DNA of 64,000 bases from Streptomyces monomycini (GTDB taxonomy: Bacteria > Actinomycetota > Actinomycetes > Streptomycetales > Streptomycetaceae). A program made the position numbers and the translations under genes. The notes under the pieces are model-generated. The model saw only the letters and a program-made list of their open reading frames with translations. It was not told where the DNA came from and did not search any database. Below are positions 51,375 through 62,000 of the stretch, piece by piece. Positions within the stretch are counted from its first letter, which is position 1. Each line of letters opens with the position of its first letter. Location of the stretch: assembly GCF_022271435.1 (NCBI RefSeq), contig NZ_JAFIQY010000005.1, positions 62,001 to 126,000 of the forward strand. Direction: 5' to 3'.

Positions 51375-54300
51375 CTACGGGGCGCCGTCCGCGAAGCCGG
51401 CTTCGAACTCCTCGACCTCGTCCTGACCGAGGTCCAGCAGGGGGAAGTCGGAGGCGGTGTGCCCGCCCGCGGCCGGGTCGGCGGTGTGCGCCGCCAAGCC
51501 GTCCAGCAGGTCCAGCCAGCGCCGGCCCAGCCGCTCGGCGGCCGCCTCCGGCCACAGTCCGGCGGGTCCGCCGAGCCTGAGGGTCAGTTCCGGTCCGTCC
51601 GGGGTGTCCTGGACGTACGCCCCCGCCTCCAGGGCGTGCGGGGCGGGTGTGCGGGGGTCGGCCGAGCTGCCGACCACCGAGGTGCCGGCCGGCTGCCAGG
51701 CGTCCCCCGGCGCTCCGGCCCGGCCCGCACCCGCGAACCTGCCCAGGTAATTGAACCCGATGTGGGCGTCCGGCAGGGTGTCCAACTCCGGTGCGGTGAG
51801 CGGGTTCAGGTGGCGCAGCAGGGCGTGGCCGAGGCCGTCGCCGGGCACCGCCCGGGCCTGTTCCTTGACGCGTTTGAGCAGGTCACCGGCGGCCGGGCCA
51901 CCGCGCGGCGCCTCGTCGAGGTCGATGCCGGAGACATCCAGGCGGACCGGGTGGACGCTGGTGAACCAGCCCACCGTCCGGGACAGGTCCGCCCCGGCGG
52001 CCGGTTCGCGTCCGTGTCCTTCGACGTCCACGACGAGCGGGGCTTCCGGCCGGTCGTGCGCCACCGCGCCCGCCAGTGTCGCGAGCAGCACTTCGTGGAC
52101 GCCGCAGTGGAACACTCCGGGTGCTGTGCCGACGAGGGTGGCCGCTGTCGGCCCGGACAGCGTCCAGGTGTGCCAGACCATTCCGGCCAGGGTGTCCTCG
52201 GCCGGGTCGATCGCCCGTCCGCCCAGCGGGGGCGCCACGTCCTTCAACAGGGCTGTCCAATCAGGGAGTTCCCTTATCCGGTGTTCCGCGACGGCCTGGG
52301 CCGCGAGGGCGCCCGCCCACTGCCGGAAGGAGGTGGGGACGGGGTCAAGTTCCGGTACGCGCCCTTCCGCCACCGCTTCGCAGGCGGCTTGCAGGTCCGG
52401 TAGCAGGATGCGCCAGGACACTCCGTCCATCACCAGGTGGTGCACCACGAGCGCCAGCCGGCCGGTTTCGGTGGGCCCGGCGTCCAGCCAGACAGCCCGC
52501 ACCAGCACGCCGCCCTCGGTGTCCAGCCGCCCGGTCGCCTCCCTGGCCGCGCTGTCGGCCATGTCGTCCAGGGAAAGGGCCTCGGCCGGTACGTCGGTCG
52601 CGTCGACACGGGTGAGCAGGGTGGCGGCGTCGACCGTGCCGCGCCCCCGTACTTCCAGGCGAGGCCCGCCCTCCGCGTGCACCACACGGGCCCGCAGCAT
52701 GTCGTGGGTGTCCAGTACGGCGGCCAGCCCTCCGGTGAGCACGTCCGGCCGCAGGCCCGCGGGGGTGGTGACGACCATCCACTGCGCGAAGTCGCTGCTC
52801 AGCGCGTACTCCCCGAGCGCCGCCATGGCCGGGGTCCAGGCCACCTCGCCCACGCCCGCGTCCGGGGCGGTGCGCACCTCGTCGGCGAGCCGGGCGACGG
52901 CGGCCAGCGCGCCCGGTGTCTCCTGCTCGAAGACGTCCTGGGCGCTGAAGACCACCCCTTCGCGGCGGGCCCGGGTGGCGAGCTGCATCGACAGGATCGA
53001 GTCGCCGCCGAGCTGGAAGAAGCCGTCCTCCGCGCCGACCCGTTCCAGGCCGAGCAGTTCGGCGAAGAGCCCGCACAGGATGTCCTCCGCCGCCGTGCGC
53101 GGTGCGCGTCCGGCGGTCTTTCCGGCGAAGCCGGGGGCGGGCAGGGCCTTGCGGTCGACCTTGCCGTTGGCCGTGACCGGCAGGGCGTCCAGGACGAGGA
53201 CGGCGGCGGGCACCATGTGGTCCGGCAGTACGCGGGCCAGGTGCTCGCGCACAGCCTGGCCGTCCGTGCCGTCCCCGGCCGCCACCACGTAGCCGACCAG
53301 CCTGCGTTCGCCCGGCCGGTCCTCGCGGGCGACGACGGCGGCCTGGGCCACCCCCGGCGCGGCCGCGAGCACGGCCTCGATCTCGCCCGGTTCGATGCGG
53401 TAGCCGCGCACCTTGACCTGCGCGTCGGCGCGCCCGGCGAAGAGCAGTTCGCCGTCCGGCGTCCAGCGCGCGAGGTCGCCCGTGCGGTACATCCTCCCCC
53501 GGCCTTCGGCCGGGGGGACCCCCGTGCCGGGCGGGAACGGGCAGGCGACGAAGCGTTCGGCCGTCGCGCCGGGGCGGTCGAGGTAGCCGCGGGCCAGGCC
53601 CGTACCGGCCAGGTACAGCTCACCGGCCACGCCGGGCGGTACGGGCTGGAGGAACGCGTCGAGGACGTACGCCTGCCGGTTGGCCAGCGGGCGCCCGATC
53701 GGCAGCACGTCCGGGGTGGGCCCGCCCGGCCGGAGCCGGTGCCAGGTGGCGCTCAGGGTGGTCTCGGTGGGCCCGTACAGATGCCGTACGGACACCTCGG
53801 GGCACGCCCCACGCACCCGCGCCACCGACGCCGCCGGCACCACGTCGCCGCCGGTCAGCACCTCGCGCAGTCCGGTGAAGCACTCCGGGTCCTCCTGCGC
53901 GGCCACCCGGAAGGCCCCGGCGGTCAGGTGCACCGCCGTGACACCCGCCGCCACCGCCTCCCGTACCCGCTGCGCGTCCACCGCGCCGGGCGCCGCCACG
54001 GCCACCCGGGCGCCGGAGACCAGCGGCACCCATATCTCGAACAGGGAGGCGTCGAAGGCGTGCGGGGCGTGCATCAGCACCGCGTCGTCCGGGCCGAGCG
54101 CCCAGTCGCGGTCCCCGGCCAGCGCCGCGACACTGCCGTGCGGCACGCCGACGCCCTTGGGTACGCCGGTGGAGCCGGAGGTGTACATCACGTACGCCAG
54201 GTCCTGGGGCCGCACCGGCGGTCGGGACTCACCGGCCGGTGCTTCCGCCACCGCCGTCCGTACCTTCGGGTCGTCCAGCACGACCGTCTGCCCGGCCAGG

Positions 54301-56054
54301 TCCGCCGGGACCGCCGCGCGAGTGGCCTCGGTGCACAGCACGAGCGCGGGCCCCGAGTCGGCCAGCAGGAACGCGACCCGCTCCGCCGGATAGCCGGCGT
54401 CCACCGGCACGTACGCCGCGCCCGCCTTCCACACCGCCAGCAGCGACGTGATCAGCCCGGCCGACCGCTCCAGCATCACCGCGACCCGGTCGCCACGGCC
54501 CACCCCCAGGCCGCGCAGGTACGCGGCGAGGCGGTCCGCCCCCGTGTCCAACTCACCGAATTGAACACTTTGACGCCCGTCCGTCACGGCCACGGCATCC
54601 GGCGCGGCCGCCACGCGTGCCGCGAACAGTTCCGGCACGGTGGCTTCCCCCGTCTCAGCCGCCTCCGCCGACGTGGCGTTCCACTCCGTCACGGCCCGGT
54701 GCCGCTCGGCCGCGTCCAGGACGTCGACCCGGCCCACCGGCACCGACGGGTCCGCCACCAGTTGCTCCAGCACCCGCACCAGCCGCCCGGCCAGCGCGCG
54801 GGCCGGCTCGGCGGTGACCAGGTCGGGCCGGTAGGAGACCTCCACCTCCAGCCGGTCGCCGGGGAGGATGCCGAGGGTCAGCGGGTAGTGGGTGGCCTGG
54901 CGCAGGCCGAGCGTGGTGAAGGTGAGCGTGCCGGGGGCCGATTCGGCAGCCGGGCGCGGGTAGTTCTCGTACACCACCAGCGTGTCGAAGCCCGCTTCCG
55001 GGCCGGCGTGCTTCTGGATGTCGGCCAGGCCCAGGTGCTGGTGCGGGAGCAGCGCGGACTGGCGGCTCTGTACGTCCTTGAGCATCTCCACCACGGGCTG
55101 CCCCGCGTCCAGGCGCACCCGCACCGGCACCGTGTTGATGAAGAGGCCGACCATGGACTCGACGCCGGGGAGTTCCGGCGGGCGGCCCGCCACGGTCGTG
55201 CCGTAGACCACGTCGTCGCGCCCGGACAGCCGGGCCAGGAGCAGCGCCCAGGCGCCCTGCACGACGGTGTTGACGGTCAGGCCGTTGCGGCGGGCCAGGT
55301 CGGTCAGGGCGCGGGTGAGGGACGCCGGCAGGTCGGCCTTGGTCTGGTCGGGCAGCTCGGGAGTGCGGGCCGGGTCGGCGGGGGCGACGAGCGTCGGCTC
55401 GCCGTCCCCGGTCAGTTCGGCGCGCCACGCGGCCCGCGCGGCGTCCTTGTCCTGCCGTCCCAGCCACGCCAGGTAGTCGCGGTAGGAGGCCGTCCGCCGC
55501 AATACCGAGGGGTCGCCGCCCGCCGCGTACACCGTGGTCGCCTCGTCGAAGAGGATGGGCATCGACCAGCCGTCGAGCAGGATGTGATGAGCCGTCAGCA
55601 CCATGCAGTGCCGCTCGGCACCGAGGCGTACGAGCAGCACCCGCAGCAGCGGCGCCACCCCGAGGTCGAAGCGTTCCGCGCACGCGTCGGCTGCCAGCCG
55701 TCCGACCTCGGCGAGCGCGTCGGCCTCGGGCAGGCCGGACAGGTCGGCCTCGCGCCAGGGCAGTACGGCTTCCCGGCTGACGAGCTGGACCGCCTCCCCC
55801 GACTTGCGGCGGTGGAAGCTGGCGCGGAGCGCCGCGTGCCGGCCGAGCAGTGCCTGCCAGGACGCGTGCCAGCGGTCCGCGTCCAGGGGACCGTCGATGG
55901 TCAGGGTGCGCTGGATGACGTAGACGTCGGGTCCCTGGTCGCCGAACCCGGCGTGGAAGAGCATCCCTTCCTGCAACGGGGACAGCGGCCACACCTCGGC
56001 GAGTGCCGAGCCCCTGCCGGATGCCGGTCCCGTGGCGGGTGTTGAGGTCTTCAC
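51375..56054 (-). CDS. NRPS module 3: C-A-T-E
   Basis: This 1559-residue single-module synthetase corresponds to ComB. C 20-450 (HHILLDG), A 470-970, T near 1018 (LGGDS), E 1075-1540 with [10 protein letters not shown] and VEGHGRE, so it appears active. The A pocket reads D-A-F-H-L-G-L-L-S; only the last position differs from the Hpg code. The GTG start at 56054 shares GTGA with the upstream synthetase stop, a sign of translational coupling, and was chosen over longer in-frame extensions for that reason. The C-terminal tail ([10 protein letters not shown]) is a probable docking donor for the module 4 protein, encoded 66 bp downstream. Confidence 0.95.
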   Translation of the reverse strand: MKTSTPATGPASGRGSALAEVWPLSPLQEGMLFHAGFGDQGPDVYVIQRTLTIDGPLDADRWHASWQALLGRHAALRASFHRRKSGEAVQLVSREAVLPWREADLSGLPEADALAEVGRLAADACAERFDLGVAPLLRVLLVRLGAERHCMVLTAHHILLDGWSMPILFDEATTVYAAGGDPSVLRRTASYRDYLAWLGRQDKDAARAAWRAELTGDGEPTLVAPADPARTPELPDQTKADLPASLTRALTDLARRNGLTVNTVVQGAWALLLARLSGRDDVVYGTTVAGRPPELPGVESMVGLFINTVPVRVRLDAGQPVVEMLKDVQSRQSALLPHQHLGLADIQKHAGPEAGFDTLVVYENYPRPAAESAPGTLTFTTLGLRQATHYPLTLGILPGDRLEVEVSYRPDLVTAEPARALAGRLVRVLEQLVADPSVPVGRVDVLDAAERHRAVTEWNATSAEAAETGEATVPELFAARVAAAPDAVAVTDGRQSVQFGELDTGADRLAAYLRGLGVGRGDRVAVMLERSAGLITSLLAVWKAGAAYVPVDAGYPAERVAFLLADSGPALVLCTEATRAAVPADLAGQTVVLDDPKVRTAVAEAPAGESRPPVRPQDLAYVMYTSGSTGVPKGVGVPHGSVAALAGDRDWALGPDDAVLMHAPHAFDASLFEIWVPLVSGARVAVAAPGAVDAQRVREAVAAGVTAVHLTAGAFRVAAQEDPECFTGLREVLTGGDVVPAASVARVRGACPEVSVRHLYGPTETTLSATWHRLRPGGPTPDVLPIGRPLANRQAYVLDAFLQPVPPGVAGELYLAGTGLARGYLDRPGATAERFVACPFPPGTGVPPAEGRGRMYRTGDLARWTPDGELLFAGRADAQVKVRGYRIEPGEIEAVLAAAPGVAQAAVVAREDRPGERRLVGYVVAAGDGTDGQAVREHLARVLPDHMVPAAVLVLDALPVTANGKVDRKALPAPGFAGKTAGRAPRTAAEDILCGLFAELLGLERVGAEDGFFQLGGDSILSMQLATRARREGVVFSAQDVFEQETPGALAAVARLADEVRTAPDAGVGEVAWTPAMAALGEYALSSDFAQWMVVTTPAGLRPDVLTGGLAAVLDTHDMLRARVVHAEGGPRLEVRGRGTVDAATLLTRVDATDVPAEALSLDDMADSAAREATGRLDTEGGVLVRAVWLDAGPTETGRLALVVHHLVMDGVSWRILLPDLQAACEAVAEGRVPELDPVPTSFRQWAGALAAQAVAEHRIRELPDWTALLKDVAPPLGGRAIDPAEDTLAGMVWHTWTLSGPTAATLVGTAPGVFHCGVHEVLLATLAGAVAHDRPEAPLVVDVEGHGREPAAGADLSRTVGWFTSVHPVRLDVSGIDLDEAPRGGPAAGDLLKRVKEQARAVPGDGLGHALLRHLNPLTAPELDTLPDAHIGFNYLGRFAGAGRAGAPGDAWQPAGTSVVGSSADPRTPAPHALEAGAYVQDTPDGPELTLRLGGPAGLWPEAAAERLGRRWLDLLDGLAAHTADPAAGGHTASDFPLLDLGQDEVEEFEAGFADGAP
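53493..53523. repeat. In-frame palindromic element, A3 copy
   Basis: Same element in the module 3 A domain, identical over 31 bp to the A5 copy. Confidence 0.75.
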
Positions 56055-59000
56055 AGCGACAGTCCCCCTTCGAGCCGTGCCGCGATCGCTTCGAACTCCT
56101 CGACCTCGTCCTGTCCGAGGTCCAGGAGCGGGAAGTCGGAGGGTGTGTGGCCGCCCGCCTCGGGCGCGGCCGTGTGGGCGGCCAGGCCGCCGAGCAGGTC
56201 CTTCCAGAGGTCGCCCAGGCGGGCGACGGCCGCGTCGTCGAGGACGCCGGCCGGTCCGCCGACGGTGAGGGTCAGCGCGGGCCCTTCGGGCGTGTCGCGG
56301 ATGACCGCGCCCGCCTCCACGGCGTGCGGCGCCGGCATGTCCGGGTCGTCGGAGCCGCCCAGTGCGGTGCTGCCCGCCGCTTCCCACGGCCGGACGGTGC
56401 CCTCGGGGGCGCCCGCGGGGAACCGGCCGAGGTAGTTGAAGCCGATCTGCGGGGCCGGAAGGGCGGCCAGTACGGGGCCGGTCTCCGGGTTGAGGTGGCG
56501 CAGCAGTCCGTGGCCGAGGCCGTCGCCGGGCACCGCGCGCGTCTGTTCCTTGACCGCCTTGAGCAGCGCTCCGGCCGCGGGGCCGCCCGCCATGACCTGG
56601 CGCGGGTCCACGCCGGACAGGTCGAGCCGTACGGGGTGCACGCTGGTGAACCAGCCCACCGTCCGGGACAGGTCCGCCCCGGCGGCCGGTTCCCGGCCGT
56701 GCCCCTCGATGTCCACGAGGACACCGGCCGCCGCTTCCGTTTCCGTCCGGGCGCACACGACCGCCGCGGCCAGCGCCGCGAGCAGCACCTCGTGCACACC
56801 GCAGTGGAAGACCGCGGGCGTCCGGGTGGCGAGGACCGCCACCTGCTCCCGGGGCACCTGCCAGGTGCGGTGGCGCACGGTCGCCTGGGTGTCCGTGCCC
56901 GGGTCGAGGGCGCGGGCGCCGAGCACCGGGTCGGGTCCGTCGAGTACGGCGGCCCAGTGCGGCAGTTCCGCCACGCGCCACGGCTGTTTCGCCTGCGCGG
57001 CCAGCAGTCCGGCCCACTGCCGGAACGCCGTACCGGCGCGGTCCAGTTCCGGTGCGCGCCCGGCCGCCACCGCTTCGCAGGCGGCCCGCAGGTCCGGGAG
57101 CAGGATGCGCCAGGACACGCCGTCCACCGCGAGGTGGTGCACGGCCAGCACCAGCCGGCCGGTGCGGTGCGGTCCGGCGTCCAGCCAGACCGCCTGGACC
57201 AGGACGCCTGCGGCCGGGTCGAGCCGTCCGACCGCTTCTCCGGCGGCCCGTTCCGCGAGACTGTCGAGGCCGCTGTCCGGCGCCCCGGCCACGTCCACCC
57301 GGGTGACCAGCGCGTCGGCGTCCACCGAGCCGCGGCCGCCGACGGCCAGCACCGGTCCACCGGGCCGCGGCACCACCCGGGCCCGCAGCATGGCGTGGGT
57401 GTCCAGTACGGCGGCCAGCCCGGCGGCCAGCACGTCCCGGCCCAGCCCGGCCGGGGCGCCCACGGTCGTCCACTGCGCGAACCGGCCGCCGGTGATCCGC
57501 TCCCCGAGCAGCCGCATCACCGGTGTCCACGGCACCTCGCCGGTGCCCGCGCCCGCGGTGTCCGCGCGCGGGCCGGACCTCACCGGCTCCGCCACCTCGG
57601 CCAGCCGCTCCGGGGTCTGCTCGTCGAAGACCTGGCGGGAGGTCAGCAGCAGCCCGGCCCGGCGGGCCCGCGCCACCAGCTGGAGCGAGGTGATCGAGTC
57701 GCCGCCCAGTTCGAAGAAGCTGTCCTCGGCGCCGGCCCGGTCCAGGCCCAGGAGTTCGGCGAACAGGGCGCACAGCACCGTCTCGGCGGGGGTACGCGGC
57801 TCCCGGCCGGTGACCTGTCCGGCGAAGTCGGGCGCGGGCAGCGCCGCGCGGTCCAGCTTCCCGTTCGGGGTCCTCGGCAGCTCGTCGAGGACCACCACGG
57901 CCGCGGGCACCATGTAGTCCGGCAGTGTCCCGGCGACGTGCGTACGGACGGACCGCTCGTCCAGGCCGGGCCCGGCGGGCACCGCGTAGCCGATCAGCCG
58001 GCGTTCGCCGGGACGGTCCTCGCGGACCACCGCGACCGCGTCCGCCACCGCGGGGTGCGCGGCCAGCGCGGCCTCCACCTCGCCGAGTTCGACACGGAAA
58101 CCGCGCACCTTGACCTGGGCGTCCGCCCGCCCGGCGAAGACCAGTTCGCCGTCGCCGGTCCAGCGGACCAGGTCCCCGGTCCGGTACATCCTCCCCCAGC
58201 CTTCGGCCGGGGGGACGCCCATGCCGGGCGCGAACGGGTCCGCCACGAACCGCGACGCGCTCAGCCCCGCGCGCCCCAGGTAGCCGCGCGCCAGGTTCAC
58301 CCCGGCGACGTACAGCTCGCCGACCACACCCGGCGGCACCGGCTGGAGGAAGGCGTCCAGGACGTACGCACGGGAGTTGATGATCGGACGGCCGATCGCG
58401 GGCGCACTGCCGGCGTCCAGCGGCGCGGTCACGGTGGAGGTGACGGTCGCCTCGGTGACGCCGTACTCGTTGAACAGCTCCCGGCCGGCGGACCAGCGGC
58501 GGCGTACCTCGTCGGTCATCGGCTCGCCGCCGGTGACCAGGACCCGCAGCCGGGACAGTCCGTCGGAGGGCAGTTGCGGCAGGAACGCGGCGGGCAGCAC
58601 CACGTGGGTGGCCTTGCGTTCGCGCAGCAGGTCGGCCAGGTCCTCGCCGAAGGACTCCTGCCCGGCCGGGGCCAGCACGAGCCGCCCGCCCGCGCACAGC
58701 ACCGGCCAGATGTCCCCCATGGACACGTCGAAGCTGGGCGAGACGCGCTGGACGACGCGGCTGTCCGGGCCGATGCGGTAGCGCGCGACGCGGTCGGCGA
58801 CGAGGTTGGCCAGCCCCCGGTGCGCGACCAGGACGCCCTTGGGCACGCCGGTCGATCCGGAGGTGTAGATCACGTACGCCGCGTGGTCGGCGTGCAGCGG
58901 CGCGGACCGCTCGGCGTCGGACAGCGAGCCGCCCGTCCGGCGCGCCACCGCCGCGGCCACCGTGGGGTCGTCCAGGACGACCGTGCCGCCGGACGCCCCG

Positions 59001-62000
59001 GCCGGGATCGCGGCCCGGGTGCGCGTTGTGCACACCACGACGGCCGGTCCGGCGTCCCGCAGCACGAACGCGATGCGCTCGGCCGGGTATTCGGGGTCCA
59101 CCGGTACGTACACGCCGCCCGCCATCGCCACGGCCAGCACGGCGACGGCCATCGCCACCGACCGTTCGACGACGACCGCCACCCGGCACTCCGGCCCCAC
59201 GCCGTGCCCGGTCAGGTGCCGGGCCAGCTGACCGGCCTGGTGCTCCAACTCGGCGTAGGTGAGCGCCTCGTGTGCGTCCTGCACCGCGACGGCGCCCGGC
59301 GTGCGCCCGGCCTGTGCGCGGAACAGCTCGGGCATCGTCGCCACCGCCACCGGCGCGTCCGTACGGTTCCATTCCGCCACGACCAGCGCGCGCTCGTCCG
59401 CGTCCAGGACACCGACCCGGCCCACCGGCACCGAGCAGTCCGTCATGAGCTGTTCGAAGACCCGCACCAACCGCCCGACGAGCTTCTCGGCGATGTCCGC
59501 CGCCACCTGGCCGCGGCGGTGCGCCACGTGCACGCGCAGCCGCTCGCCCGGGATGACACCCAGGGTCAGCGGGTAGTGCGTGGCCTCGCGGGTGCCCAGG
59601 ACGGCGAAGGAGAGCGCGTCCGGTGAGCCGGGCGCGGCGATCGCGCGGGGATAGTTCTCGTGCACGACGAGCGTGTCGAAGACGGCGCCGGGACCGGCCA
59701 GCCGCTGGATCTCCGGCAGGCCCAGGTGCTGGTGGGCCACCAGCGCGGACTGGCGTTCCTGGAGGTCGCGCAGCAGCCCGAGCACCGGCTGCGCGGCGTC
59801 CAGGCGTACCCGTACCGGCACGGTGTTGATCAGCAGGCCGACCATGGACTCCATGCCGGGCAGCTCCGGCGGCCGGCCCGCGACGGTGGCACCGAACACC
59901 ACGTCGGTACGGCCCGCCAGCCGGGCCAGCACCAGGGCCCAGGCCCCTTGCATCACCGTGTTCACGGTCAGGCCGTGGCGGCGCGCCAGCGCGGCGAGGC
60001 CGCGGGTGGTCCGCTCGGGGATGTCGGTGATCACGTGACCGGCGTCCACCGGCCCCCGGTCGGCCGCGCCCGGCGCGACGAGCGTCGGCTCGTCGGTGCC
60101 GGTGAACTCGGCGGCCCAGGCGGCCCGCGCGGCGTCCTGGTCCTGGCGGGCGCGCCAGGCGAGGTAGTCGCCGTAGGACGCGGCCGGGGCCAGGGCCGAC
60201 GCGTCACCGCCCGCCGCGTACACCTCGGCCAGTTCGGCCAGCAGGACCGGCATGGACCAGCCGTCCATCAGGATGTGGTGGCTGATGACGACGAGCCGGT
60301 GCCGGTCCGCGCCGAGGCGGATCAGCAGCAGCCGCAGCAGTGGCGCGACCGCCGTGTCGAAGCGGCGCTCCTGCTCCCGTGTGGCCAGCTCCTCGATGCC
60401 GGAGAGCGCGTCGGCCTCGGACAGGCCGGACAGGTCGATCTCCCGCCAGGGCAGGCGCACCTCACGGGCCACGACCTGGACGGCCTCGCCCGACGCGCGC
60501 CGGTGGAAGCTCGCGCGCAGCGCGGCGTGCCGGTCCAGCAGCGCCTCCCACGAGGCGCGCAGCCGGACGGCGTCCAGCGGTCCGGACAGCTCCAGCATCC
60601 ACTGGGTCTCGTAGACGTCCGGGCCCTCCTCCTCGAAGGAGGACTGGAACAGCAGCCCTTCCTGGAGGGACGACAGCGGCCAGATGTCGGCCGGCCGCGG
60701 CACGGCGGCCTCCAGCTCCGCGACGCCGTCCTGGGTGAGGGCGAGCAGCGGGAAGTCGGAGGGCGTGTGGCCGCCCGCGCCCGGGCGGGCGGCGTGGGCG
60801 GCCAGTCCGCCCAGCATCTCCACCCAGCGGCGGCCGAGCCGCTGCGCCACCGCGTCGGCCTGGCCGTGCCCGTCCCGGTGCCGCCAGGTGAGCGTGAGGG
60901 TCAGGGTGGGCCCGGCGGCGGACGTACCGATCGCCGCGCCGGCTTCCAGGCCGTACGGGGACGGTGCGTCGCGGCCGGTCGCGACGGCTCCGGCCGTGAC
61001 CTGGGCGCCGCCTCGCTCCGGGCGTCCCGAGCAGCTGAACGCGATGCGGGGGGCGGTGGTCGCCTCTGAGGCGCGGTGCCGTAGCGGGCCGAAGCCGTCG
61101 TCGCCGGGGGCCGACCGCACCTGCTCCTTCACCGACTTGAGCAGCGTCCCGGCCGCCGGGCCACCCATCAGCACCTCGCTGAGGGCGGTGCCGGAGAGGT
61201 CCAGCCGTACGGGGTGCACGCGGGTGAACCGGCCCACCGTACGGGACAGGTCGAGCCCGTCCGGGCCTTCGCGGCGGCCGTCCGTCTCGATGTCCAGCAG
61301 GACACCGGTACGGGCGTCCTCGCGCCCGTGGGCGACGGCGGCGGCCAGCGCGGTCAGCAGCACCTCGTCGGCGGTGCAGTGGAAGACGGCTGGCGCCCGG
61401 TCCACCAGCGCCGCCGTCTGCTGCGGCGGCACGGTCCAGACCATGCGGCGCGCCGTTCCGGCGGGTTCCGTGTCCGCGTCCGCCGCTGTGCTCGCGGCCG
61501 CGACGCCACCCGGGAGGGTGCCGGCGCGCGGGCCGTCCGGTTCCGCGTCCCGGTGCTCCTGCGCGGCCTGCGCGGCCGACAGGACCGCCCAGTGCCGGAA
61601 GGACGTGCCCACCGGGCCGAGCGTCGGTGCACGGCCGGCGGCCGCGGCCTCGCACGCGGCCGCGAAGTCCGGGACCAGGATGCGCCAGGACGCCGCGTCC
61701 GCCACCGCGTGGTGGACCGCGAGCACCACGCGACCGGGCTGCGCGGTGCCCGCGTCCAGCCATGTCACCTGGAGGTTCGCCCCGGCCGAGGGGTCGAGCC
61801 GTGCCACCGCTTCGCGGGCCGCCCGTTCGGCGGCGGGGCCGAGGTCCACCGCGGCCACGGCCTCCCGGCTGACCAGTGCCGCCGCGTCCACCGTGCCGCG
61901 GTCGGGCACCACCAGGCGCGGCTCGGCCTCGTCCCCGGCGGTGGTCCGTGCGCGCAGTACGGCGTGGGTGTCCAGGAGGGCGGCGACAGCGGCCCGCAGG

